DNA of 64,000 nt, from the NCBI RefSeq assembly GCF_020497125.1, contig NC_059080.1, positions 74,940,618 through 75,004,617 on the forward strand, written 5' to 3'. The translations under genes were made by a program, and so were the position numbers. The DNA comes from Mauremys mutica. Taxonomy: Eukaryota; Chordata; Testudines; Geoemydidae. The notes under the pieces are model-generated. The model saw only the letters and a list, made by a program, of their open reading frames with translations. It ran no database searches and was not told where the DNA came from. Positions 46,425 to 56,000 of this stretch are shown here, piece after piece (positions within the stretch are counted from its first letter, which is position 1; the number at the start of each line of letters is the position of its first letter).

Positions 46425-47900
46425 TAGGCCTAATAGCCAGTATTTCCGAGGCAAATCTACCTGAAAGTCAATATGGTTTTCGACCTAGCCGGAGCACAGT
46501 CGACATGGTGTTTGCTGTCAGACAAATACAAGAGAAGTGCATTGAACAGAACATGCACCTGTATGCTGTCTTCATAGATCTGACAAAGGCATTTGATACC
46601 ATCAACAGGGAAGCCCTTTGGACTATTCTAACACGACTTGGCTGCCCAAGAAAATTTGTCCAGATTATACGCCTTTTTCATGACAGCATGACAGGCGAAG
46701 TATTGTCTGATGGAGCCACATCTGCCCCCTTCAGCATCACCAATGGCATAAAACAAGGATGTGTTCTTGCTCCTGTCTTATTTAACCTGTTCTTTGCATG
46801 CGTCCTCAACCATGCAATGAAAGATCTGGATCAAGGTATATATTTGAATTACCGGCACGATGGTTCACTTTTTGACCTCCGTCGCCTGAATGCAAAGACT
46901 AAGACAGTGCAGAAACTCCTTCTTGAGGCACTCTTTGCCAATGACTGTGCCCTCATGGCTCACACTGAAAATGATCTTCAGCACATTGTCAACAAGTTTG
47001 CTGGGGCCTCGCAACTCTTCGGACTAACTATCAGCCTTGGAAAGACAGAAGTTCTCCATCAACCTGTACCTGGATCACATGCTTCTGTCCCAAGTATCTC
47101 CATTGATGGCACTCAGCTTAAAGTAGTGGAGAACTTTAAATACCTGGGTAGTGTCATATACAGTGATGGATCACTGGATAATGAGATCAACGCACGAATA
47201 TCCAAAGCAAGCCAGGCACTGTCAAAGTTTTAAAGTTTTAAACCACCACAACATCTGGATGTCAACAAAACTGCATGTGTACAGAGCTGCTGCTGTTTCA
47301 TCTCTTTTGTACAGATTTGAAACATGGACACTATATATATATATATATAGGCGTCACATAAAGCAGCTCGAAGCATTCCACATGTGTTGCCTCCACAACA
47401 TCATGAAGATCCGCTGGCAAGACAAAGTGCCCAATCTTGAGGTCCTCGAGAGAGCCCAGATGACAAGCATCGAAATGATGATCATGAAGTCACAGCTACA
47501 TTGGACCAGTCATGTCAGCCGCATGGATGCCAACAGAATCCCCCGCCAGCTTCTCTATGGTGAGCTCTCCCAGGGCATCTGGCATATAGGTCGTCCACGA
47601 AAACGTTACAAGGACACCATCAAAGCCAATCTGCAGTATAGCAGTATCAAACCCAGGGACCTTGAGGACGCCGCCAGCGACAGAACACAGTGGCATGCAA
47701 CTGTCAGAAATACATGCATCGCCTTTGAGGAAGACCACTGCCGGTGTCTACAAGAGGCACGCGAACGACGTCACAGAGCACCAGCAACGCACAACCCACT
47801 GACTGCGAACTTCCCATGCACCATCTGCAGCTAAATGTGCACCTCTAGAACTGGCTTGTATAGCGATCAGAGGGCACACCATGAGACCAACAATAGATGA
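46425..47900 (+). pseudogene. LINE reverse transcriptase with catalytic Asp lost and a frameshift
   Basis: The first frame (46361-47233, LINE homology from about 46425) carries motif A FIDLTKAFDT, the GIKQGCVLAPVLFNLFF block and the catalytic box as FAND instead of FADD (first Asp replaced by Asn, codon 46940-46942). An 8-bp tandem duplication (AAAGTTTT at 47224-47239) shifts the frame. The protein continues in the second frame (ending 47834) with QDKVPNLEVLERA and GRPRKRYKD blocks. A TA microsatellite inside the gene (47332-47349) adds YIYIY. A TAA at 47832-47834 cuts a C-terminal CTIC...H-H zinc-finger-like motif, which is still readable in frame to the TGA at 47898-47900. It is dead by several independent lesions. 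Confidence 0.85.
47332..47349. repeat. (TA)9 tract inside the LINE pseudogene
   Basis: A short perfect TA run sits within the former coding sequence. It is likely an expansion after the element died. Confidence 0.85.
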
Positions 47901-48072
47901 TTTGCTCAGATTTGTCATCATCGGATCAACGGACTACCAAGAAGAAGGACAGATAGGCAAAGTATGAAAAATACTGCTTAATAACTTGAGTTGATTTAAA
48001 GATATTTACTTTGTGTTTTTCAACATATGGTGTTGACAGTTTGTAACATTTATAAAGTTTTAACTTTTTGAG

Positions 48073-48380
48073 TCTCAGCATCTATAATCACTAAACAGTT
48101 ATTGTCTGGCTCCCTGTTATTTCCTGAAACTGCGAAATAAAAAATGCTTAGAAATAAACATCAATATCATCCATCAATAAGGCTACAGTTTAGTCATGGG
48201 TATTTTTAGTATAAGTCATGAATAGGTCACAGGCCGTGAATTTTTATTTATTGTCCGTGACCTGTCCGTTTCTTATTTCTAAGCATTTTTTATTTTTATC
48301 AATTTAAACTTTTGCAGTTTCAGGAAATTACGGGGGGGGGGGGGCAGACAATAACTGTTTAGTGATGATAGATGCTGAGA
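48073..48380. repeat. Imperfect inverted repeat straddling a transposon end
   Basis: The left arm (48073-48159) includes CACTAAACAGTTATTGTCTG, TTTCCTGAAACTGC and AAAAAATGCTTAGAAATAA. The right arm (about 48268-48380) carries the reverse complements in the same relative order, with a G-run of 14 in place of a short block and an extra AT-rich insertion of about 20 bp. The left arm lies outside the hAT-like element at 48179-48764 and the right arm lies inside it. The arrangement can fold into a long stem. Confidence 0.75.
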
Positions 48381-48764
48381 GAAATTCCCCCGACTAAATC
48401 TTAAGGGGGTTCCTCTAGCTAAATCTTAGGGGGGCTGCACCCTGGGAGACCACTGCTTAGGCAGTCCCTAGGGCCAGCTGCATCAGCCACTACTTGAGCG
48501 TTCCCTATGGCCAGCCACACCGGCCACTGCTCGGGTGGTCTTTGGGGCCAGCTGCCTGTGGCCACCTAAGCACATGGGGGGCTGCGGGGCTGCTCAAGGG
48601 GCTGGCTGCAGGGCCGTTCCAGGGGCAGCTGGTGTGGCTGTCCCTGGGACCAGCTGTGTGGGCCGCCCTGGGTCAACCACACTGGCTGCCGCAGAAGTCA
48701 CGGAGGTCACGGAAAGTCATGGAATCCATGACTTACGCAACCTCCGTGACAAATATGGAGCCCT
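48179..48764. mobile_element. hAT-like non-autonomous element
   Basis: The ends AAGGCTACAGTTTAGTCATGG and, inverted, AGGGCTCCATATTTGTCACGG match at about two-thirds of positions. The flanking 10-mers ATCCATCAAT (48169-48178) and ATCTATCAAT (48765-48774) match at 9 of 10. The interior has a GC-rich patch of short degenerate tandem GGCCAGC units (about 48425-48690) and GTCACGGAGGTCACGG repeats near the right end. No transposase is present. Confidence 0.65.
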
Positions 48765-48774
48765 ATCTATCAAT

Positions 48775-50079
48775 TATGAAATAGAAATATTTTACCAAGC
48801 CTTTCTCTACTGTACATGTTCAATGTATGAAGTTATTAAGACTAAGTGTTTTAAAGTACAAATAATGAGAAATCCTGCACAGAAGCATCACACAAACTAG
48901 ACCCACCCATGGCTCGATGAAATAAAAAGGGCACTTCAATTCATGCATTTCCACTTTGACTTTGCTGTCTGTCTTTGGTGCTTTCAGTCAGGGAACAGGA
49001 TTCAACTGGGCAACGTATACTTAGGTGCACACTGGCTGTCTTTCCAACGTAACCAACAGTCTGTCCAAACATGTATTTGGTGCTGAATAGAAAGTTACCT
49101 CTTCATATGTTCCCCCTTCCATTCAGCTAGCTAGAACTCAAACTTCCATGTTCATGGTTTATATTTTCCTATGACCCTGAGTTTGTGATGCGTTCATAAT
49201 TGGCTCTTGCTGCCTTTAATGTTGCTCTTTTCCAGTTTCACACACTACTGTAGGGACTAAGCAAGAAGGAAGCCTAGAGGAATGTGTGGGAGAAGGTGGG
49301 AGGAAATGTGAGAACAGTGATGTTTCTTCATCTTTGCAAAGTTAACTCTGTACTTTTCCCCCATGAAGAAGAATGTACCGGAGCCTTCTGCAGTACAGTT
49401 GAAAGCTCTGACTGCTATTGCCAATACAATCTCAAGGCCTCGTCAAAACGTGTAACCTCATAATAGACATTTTATTGAGGAGTAATTTCGAAGAGCAAAT
49501 GTATGACAATAATTTAATAGATGACAGACCAAATTACTGAACACCAGGGATATACTACTAAGAGTGTGTTAGTGAGGGAAACTCGTAAAGAATTAATCAT
49601 AAAAATTCAGAACCCATTTAATTTCTTCAGAAATAGTTGATAAATCAATAGGCATACTTTTAATTTATGCTAAAACAATAGATTTGGGGGAGGGGGAATT
49701 GGGAATACCTACTGAATTAGTTAAAAGATTGAAAGGAGGCTGTTTTTTCCATGCCTGGGAACCACACATGCATTTTTTTCTGATCTGGGACAACTCAGTG
49801 GCTCTCTTTATGAGGAATGTGTGTTAGCGTATAGTCTAAACCAGCTGGCCAGGCCTTGGCAAACCCAGTGGCCAAGTTAGTCCATGAACTGGCCTACAGG
49901 AGCAAGAAGTGGAGGACAGTAGGAAATGTGCTTGTAGGAATGGGAGTATAGTGGAGGATAGTAATGAGTGGGAAAATAATGCTTTTGTGGAAATTTCATA
50001 GGAAAATATGTTTGCAGGTTCATTCCAAAATTAAGGGAAGCTTCCTTTTAAAACAAAAACAAACCATACACTCATTCTT
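48775..50079. other. No recognised gene
   Basis: This is AT-rich, unique-looking DNA with short frames and no family signature. Confidence 0.5.
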
Positions 50080-50084
50080 TGCTG

Positions 50085-50462
50085 TATTGTAGAGCCTAGA
50101 GGCCCCAGCTGAGGTGAGGGCCCCTGGTGCTTTGCACTGTACAGAGTCAGAGATGCACTTTGCCCTGAAGAGCTCACAAACTTAATAGACAAGACGGAAA
50201 ACGGGTGGAAGAAAGGAAGTGGTGGTGGTGTTCCCATCTTACAGATAGGGAACTCAAGCACAGAGGGCCCGATTCAGCAAACCATCTGTAATCAAGGCAG
50301 CATTTAAGCCTGTGCTGATGAGACTTAAGCATATGTCTAACTGCTTTGCCAGACTGGGCCACAGAGTTTAAATGAGTTGCCCAGGTTCACACAGGAAGTC
50401 TGTGGTACTGCTTGGAACTCAGTCCAGATGTCCTGAGTTCCACTCCAGAGCCTTAACCATCT
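50085..50462 (-). repeat. MIR-like relic split by a foldback element
   Basis: The plus strand has CCCATCTTACAGATAGGGAA, then CACAGAG, and after the insertion continues TTTAAATGAGTTGCCCAGGT with CACACAGG and GTCCAGA. This is the reverse complement of a MIR/CORE-SINE. The upstream part (CTTTGCACTGTACAGAGTCA and onward) belongs to an ancient repeat often seen next to it in reptiles, from memory. Confidence 0.55.
50266..50359. mobile_element. Short foldback MITE inserted in a MIR
   Basis: The ends GGCCCGATTCAGCAAA and, inverted, GCCCAGTCTGGCAAA are imperfect inverted repeats. CACAGAG is present on both sides (50259-50265 and 50360-50366). The element interrupts the MIR homology exactly between these repeats. 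Confidence 0.7.
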
Positions 50463-50469
50463 TATCTAG

Positions 50470-51305
50470 TTTTAATCAAAATTTGATGTTTCAAGACAAA
50501 ATTGCAAAATTTCACAGAATGTTCAGTGAAACTATATAAAATAAACTGAAACAAAGAATATATTCAAACCCTCAAATGTTGTGAGCTTTCATTTTGTTGT
50601 ACATATTTCACTCACCCCAATAATCAGCAACTCTTCTATTTTTGGAAGGCAACATCCCTTTTTGGTAGCTCTAATAGTTGAAGAGTTTAAATGACATACA
50701 TAATTATAATTAAGTCACCAAGTTCATAATGTCAAAGGACCAAAAGAGGAGGCTGTCTCCTGAAAACAATAAAATGGGTTTCCAATCAACTAAAGAAAAA
50801 GCACGTGGGGGTGGGGGGAGAAAAGCTAATGCAAGCCATTTATGTTTCTTCTAACTTCCATGAGACTAATTTTAAAACATAATTTATATATGCCATTGTA
50901 GCTGTAGCTAAATAGGTCATTTAAAAAAAATTTGGTGGCTAAATTTAGGCATCTAAATCAATATTTAGGCATCTAAATAAATTGCCTGGGTTTTTTTTTT
51001 CCAGCTTCCATTGAAGTAACTGAAACTTCAGGCATGGAAGTTTGATCATTTTTGTCATGCTGTTTAAATGAGAACAAACTATGACAATTGATCATTTGTC
51101 ATTTTATGCTGTAGAATAACTTTTCTACAGCCCAGGGTCACATTCTACAGTTCTTACCTTACCAAGTTCTTATTCAGGTAAAATAAGAATCCATCCCATG
51201 CTCTGATGTGCAAAATAATGTTAATGTCAGTAAGTTCTGTCTGAGTAAGGATTATGGTGTAAGTGTGCACAACCAAAGTGAATGGAGCTGCATCTATTTA
51301 CATCC
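50470..51305. other. No recognised feature
   Basis: This is AT-rich DNA. A tandem ATTTAGGCATCTAAAT(C) block occurs twice near 50943-50985. Confidence 0.45.
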
Positions 51306-51309
51306 GCTC

Positions 51310-51475
51310 AGGATCTAACCCTGTGTTCCTATTCCTGGCTGTGCTACAGATTTTCTGACTAACCTTGGTCAAGTGGCTTAACCTTTCAAGGGTGCCCAGA
51401 GGATGAATTAATTTTGTTAGTAAAGCACATTGAGATCCCTGCATATAATATGATATGGAAGGTATATGTATTACT
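51310..51475 (+). repeat. MIR-like relic with a reptile-type tail
   Basis: The sequence TTCCTGGCTGTGCTACAGAT, then ACCTTGGTCAAGTGGCTTAA and CCTTTC, fits the MIR core. It is followed by AAAGCACATTGAGATCCC and TATGATATGGAAGG, a tail seen on such copies in reptiles. The copy is old and diverged. Confidence 0.6.
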
Positions 51476-51479
51476 TTAA

Positions 51480-52240
51480 ATAAAATTATCTAGGCTGCTA
51501 ATGGTAAACAGTGTATTGCCCCATGAACTTCTAGTCTTGTCTGTCAGAAAAGAGAGATTTTTCTAGTGGGTCATCATATACCAAAGCATGAACTCTGAGA
51601 AAAGCACATCTTTAATTTAAATGAAGACTAACCTAGTTATAATTTCATTACTATTTTATCACTGTATGACTTCTGCTATTTGTAAATGTCAAGTAGGGAA
51701 AAGTGTTTCAGTTTAAGCTTCATTGTCATAAAATAAAAGCTTAATTTCCAGTGCGTTTAAGGAAGTGGTTCATGTCTCAGAAGTAAATTATAATAGACTT
51801 AACTGAGTGGAAAATCATTTTGATGTTAACAAGAAGGGAAAACTGGCATTTCTCACGTAAAGCTAATTTCACATACAAAGTTTCTAGCTGAGCTTAATCA
51901 AGATACACTTCAAACATCCTATAGCCTTATTTTCTGTCTATTCATCTCCTCACTGTTTTTCTTCTTTAGATTATAAACTGCACGTTGCATGAATTGCATA
52001 AAGTTATAATGAAGAATGTACAATGCAGATATGTTAATACTCAGCTAGAAACATTTTCTTTTCCGATCATTCCAACCATTTAAGGTCATTATATAACTCT
52101 TCATAATTCTTAGAATATTACAAATAACTAGAAATAATGTTAAGCTCAGAAAATTGTGCATAAACTGCCCTATTCTCTACTAAAGTATATGAAACCAAGT
52201 GGCAAAGAGTGTGCATAATTTGTTTTGGTGGGCAATCTGA
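51480..52240. other. No recognised feature
   Basis: AT-rich DNA; nothing can be supported. Confidence 0.45.
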
Positions 52241-52242
52241 GT

Positions 52243-52328
52243 CTGATCCAATGCCCACTAAAGTAAAAACAATAATCACCAAAAAAAACCAAACCAACCC
52301 TCATTGACTTTAGTGGGCTTCAGATCAG
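52243..52328. repeat. Palindromic MITE-like repeat
   Basis: The arms CTGATCCAATGCCCACTAAA (52243-52262) and TTTAGTGGGCTTCAGATCAG (52309-52328) are inverted copies with two mismatches, around an A-rich spacer. No coding content. Confidence 0.75.
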
Positions 52329-52512
52329 GACTTTTTGGAATAGGAGTTTGGATGCAGGAAAGCACTTAATTTGCTTAACAAACTAGCCCATTGACTTCAG
52401 TCAGGCTCTGTGTAGTTGTATGAGTCTGCCTGCATGGAATTCATTGCAGGATATCAACCTGAAACTATTAACACGTTAACAGACTTCCTATTGATGACAA
52501 AGAATAATATAC

Positions 52513-53152
52513 TGTTACAGGGCTTTCCCTTCACCCTCTCCCCCGATTCTTGTCACACAGACAGAAAGCAGAAGACAAGAAGTCGGAAATGTAGACAATG
52601 CAATGTTTATTTAGGTTAGTTTTCAGCAAACGTATTCTATAACTCTGATGCCGCAGAGCCTTCTTTCCCAGTGTCTCATTCCCCCCACTCCCCAGGAGGC
52701 ATAATTATACCTGAAATGCAGTCCCACAGTCCCACCCCTTACAGTTTAGGGTCATGTTCCATTTTGGGTCTGGGGTCTTCATCCCACCTCTTTTGTACCC
52801 CATGGGCAGGGTAAAAAGTGAGGTTGTGCTCTGGTCAGGGATGGGCATTTCTTTGGTCTTTTAGTATTTTATACCTTCCTGCACAAACCCCTTTGCCCCT
52901 CCCGACTGGTTGCTTGATTTTGCCTTAAAGTGTGCTCTGAGTAACACTTTAACTGCTCTTATCTATTCCCATTGTACTAACGAATCTATCTGATTAGGCA
53001 GAAGCAACATCACAGTGCCTTTGTCCTTTGTTTACACATTAGTATAAGAGTATCAAAAAGTCAAACCCAAAATTTTATCCCAGGCTAACAAACAGACCTA
53101 TATACTAACATATATTTCTGTAGATTCAAGGTTGAACCTTATGTGCTCTACA
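52513..53152 (-). mobile_element. Probable solo LTR relic, minus strand
   Basis: The block starts TGTTACAGGGC. On the minus strand it has an AATAAA signal (52606-52611). It contains GAAGACAAGAAGTCGG and CCCACTCCCCAGGAGGC, which I associate with a turtle ERV LTR. The right end is uncertain (a CTCTACA near 53152) and no target duplication was found. The call is tentative. Confidence 0.4.
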
Positions 53153-53748
53153 CCCTTCCGCTCAGAGGCTGTTCAAAGTGTGGTTTAATAGTTAGTACAT
53201 CAGTGCCATACAAAGTCTCCTTTCTGATGATTCACCCACCTCTTCCAAAAATATCACCCAGTTTTTTCTTCTTAATTTGCATTTAAAAAAAACCTCAGTG
53301 ACATCAATAAAAGGAAAATTCTTCAAGAGCACTATAAATCAAAACCCCATTTCAGATTGTCACCCGGTCTGGAGTGGCTCAGGGCAGACTGCCAGGAAAT
53401 AGGGCACAAACTCCAAATTGGTTGTGTTCTATAATTAGATTTCACCAACCAAGTAACAAGTGTGAACTCCACAAGCACAGCAACAGCCTTAAGATGGAGT
53501 CACAGACCATCCTCTTGGACACTCTGGTCTATCTTACCCTCCAGGCAAGCCAAAAAACACAACAATATTCAGGTTCCCCCAGTCCCAAAGAACCAGTCCC
53601 TTAACCCAGGTCAAGTGCACCCTAGATCTCTCACCAAAGACAACTCTTCTTGCCAATCCTATAATAAACAAAAGGGTTAACTAGGTTATTAACTAGGAAA
53701 AGGAATGAATTATTTACAAGGTTAAAGCAAGTAACATACACACCTAAA

Positions 53749-54130
53749 GGATTCAGAGTAGCAGCCATGTTAGTCTGTATCCACAAAAAGAACAGGAGTA
53801 CTTATGGCAAAAGTACTTGTGACAAACTTGTTAGTCTCTAAGGGTAGGTCTATACTTACCCGCCGGGTCGACGTGTAGAGTTCGACTTCTTGGAGTTCGA
53901 ACTATCGCGTCCGAATGCGCTCCCGTCGACTCCGGAACTCCACCACCGCGAACGGTGGTGGCGGAGTCGACGGGGGAGCCACAGACTTCAATCCCGCGGC
54001 GTCTGGACGGGTGAGTAGCTCGAACTAAGGTACTTCAACTTCAGCTACGCTATTCGCGTAGCTGAAGTTGCGTACCTTAGTTTGACCCCCCCCCTTAGTG
54101 TAGACCAGGCCTAAGGTGCCACAAGTACAC
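53749..54130. mobile_element. Penelope-like fragment (family 1), inverted, split by a MITE
   Basis: The left part reads GGATTCAGAGTAGCAGCCAT, then GTTAGTCTGTATCC and AGAACAGGAGTACTTATGGC, a minus-strand family-1 tail. It then turns into the plus-strand version (ACTTGTTAGTCTCTAAGG, resuming after the MITE as GGTGCCACAAGTAC). It is therefore a third inverted arrangement in this window. No hammerhead motif remains. Confidence 0.6.
53842..54111. mobile_element. Harbinger-type MITE with two internal hairpins
   Basis: The left end GGGTAGGTCTATACTT and the inverted right end GGCCTGGTCTACACTAA are terminal inverted repeats. TAA flanks both ends (53839-53841 and 54112-54114). Inside are hairpins at 53924-53972 (CGTCGACTCCG/CGGAGTCGACG arms) and 54025-54080 (CTAAGGTAC/GTACCTTAG outer arms with AACTTCAGCTACGC inside). 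It lies within a Penelope-like tail, which dates it as younger. Confidence 0.85.
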
Positions 54131-54618
54131 CAAAAGGAGTTAGTCTTAGGTTTCAAAAGAGAATAGGAATGTCTATAATAAGCAAACTCTATATGTCCTT
54201 TAAGGCTAGCACAGGCGAAACAGTTGGGGGTCTTTTGCTTATGCTTAGTGATTCTTGCCCCTGTAGAGTCTAAGCAGCAAAAAGAACTAGTTTGATCAAA
54301 AAGTTTGTTAAGTTTCTCTTTGTCAGAGACTTTTATCCCCTTCTTTCCAGAGCCCAAGCTACTGGGATGAGTTCATAGACAAGTCTCCTCCGTCTGGAGT
54401 GGGTGAGGAGTGCATTTAACAAAGTCTTTGTTCTTTTGATGTCTCTCATTGGCTCATTTGTTTTCAAAGGCCTTCTCATTGGGCAGGCCCTAACATCGTC
54501 TGAAGGAAGCCAGCATTTGCATTAGAGAAGCCTTCTCGATTCCTTTTGAATTACAGAGGTTTACAAAGCAAACATTTGCTATTGTTTTGTAATCTGGGGT
54601 ACAGCTAAGTGAGACCAA

Positions 54619-54900
54619 GGCTATGTCTACATTAGCACTTTTGTCAGTATAACTTATGTCACTCAGGGATGTGAAAAAACATCTCTCTGATCGACATAAG
54701 TCGCACTGACAGAAGCGCTGGTGTGGAGAGCGCTTTGTCGGCAGGAGAGCATCTCCTGCCGACATAGCTACCACCGCTTGTTGGAGGTGGTTTAATTATG
54801 CTGACAGGAGAGTTCTCTGCCATCTGCATAGAGCAGCTACACAAGCGATCTTACAGCAGCACAACGGTGCTGCTGTAAACTTGATAGTGTTGACATGACC
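54619..54900. mobile_element. Harbinger-type MITE, second subfamily
   Basis: The left end GGCTATGTCTACATTAGC and the inverted right end GGTCATGTCAACACTATC match at most positions. TAA follows the right end (54901-54903), with CAA at the left (54616-54618), consistent with a mutated TAA duplication. The frames on the minus strand across it are non-coding. Confidence 0.6.
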
Positions 54901-55167
54901 TAAAACATACAGCATGCTACAAGGTATTCATGCGGTCTAAACATCAACACATTCTTACAACTCTAATATCTATCTTAGCAATACTAACATACAGGCGAGC
55001 CACACTGGTTTCCAGCTACGCATTTGTCAGTGTTCAGTGAGGCCTGGTGCCCTGGCATCATCTGGCACCTGATCTGCCAGCATCACAGAGATACTCTATT
55101 TCTTCATGGAATATTCATGGTTAACTTTATGAACAATCAATAATTGTATTGATATTCACTTTGCAAG

Positions 55168-55582
55168 TACAGTAACTCCTCACTTAACGTTGTAGTTATG
55201 TTCCTGAAAAATGCTACTTTAAGCAAAACTATGTGAAGTGAATCCAATTTCCCCATAAGAATTAATGTAAATGGGGGGAGGGGAGATTAGGTTCCAGGGA
55301 AATGTTTTTGCCAGACAAAAGACTATACACACATACACCACACAGAGTATAAGTTTTAAACAACCAATTTAATACTGTACACAGCAATGATGATTGTGAA
55401 GCTTGGTGGAGGTGGTGAAGTCAGTGGGTGGGATATTTCCCAGGGAATGCCTTAGTGCTAAATGATGAACTAGCACTCGGTTGAGCCCTCAAGGGTTAAC
55501 ACGTTGTTAATGTAGCCTCACACTCTACAAGGCAGTACGAATGGAGGGAGGAGACACAGCATGGTAGAGAGAGACAGTGACA

Positions 55583-55615
<33 letters not shown>

Positions 55616-56000
55616 CGGGGGGAGAGAGAAGGAGAGACAGAGACACACACTGTGAGGTGTGTGAGAGAGAAAGAGATGTGCATTGCTCCTTTAAGTATGC
55701 TGACCTCATTCTAAGTACATTGCCTTTTTAAGTAGATCAGCAAATTGAGACAGCAGCTGCTGCCAGCAAGCTCCCTCCCTCCTGACTCCTGTTGTGTTCC
55801 CGCCTTGCTCTATGGAGATGGGGTACAGGAGCGAGGGGAGGGAGACAGCCTGACATTAGCACCCCTCTTCCCTCTCCCCCCCACCCCCCTGCACAGAAAG
55901 CAGGAGGCTCCCAGGAGCAGCTTCAAGGCAGAGGGCAGGAGCAGCACACGGCAGTGTGGGGAGGGACAGAATTCCTCCAGGTACACTTTGGGATACACGA
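55168..56000. mobile_element. Possible Tigger/pogo-like element fragment
   Basis: The block TACAGTAACTCCTCACTTAA and the following GTTATGTTCCTGAAAAATGC resemble one end of a Tc1/mariner-superfamily (pogo/Tigger-like) element, with TA at the junction. The opposite inverted end was not found and no transposase motif is seen, so the right limit is a guess. The interior contains (TG)n and (GA)n repeats and a GC-rich part with artefactual frames. Confidence 0.4.
55583..55690. repeat. (TG)n followed by (GA)-rich tract
   Basis: About 12 TG units (55583-55607) lead into GAGAGA-rich and ACACAC segments. This is a compound microsatellite. Confidence 0.85.

Larger units (their letters stand above)
46425..47965 (+). 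mobile_element. Non-LTR retrotransposon (LINE), 5'-truncated, not CR1
   Basis: The segment holds most of a reverse transcriptase, the C-terminal domain with a terminal zinc-finger-like motif, and a short 3' tail ending near GAAGAAGGACAGATAGGC. The motifs (GFRxxRSTVDM, FIDLTKAFDT, GIKQGCVLAPVLFNLFF) separate it from the CR1 copies here and are closer to RTE-like or related clades. The clade is not settled. Confidence 0.8.
53358..54500 (-). mobile_element. Diverged LTR related to the young element, with nested insertions
   Basis: From TGTCACCCGG onward, blocks recur in the same order as in the LTRs at 32896 and 37360: TTAGATTT(C)ACCAACCA, CCCAAAG-A-CAG, ACCCAGGTC, a TATTAACTA(G/A)G-like region and GGTTAAAG. 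This suggests an old relative of the same LTR family. It is interrupted by a Penelope-like fragment (53749-54130), which itself carries a MITE (53842-54111). The right end was not located. Confidence 0.45.

Noticed and set aside
55518..55709. Ser/Leu-rich minus-strand frame
   Set aside because: It is a translation of TG/GA simple repeats.
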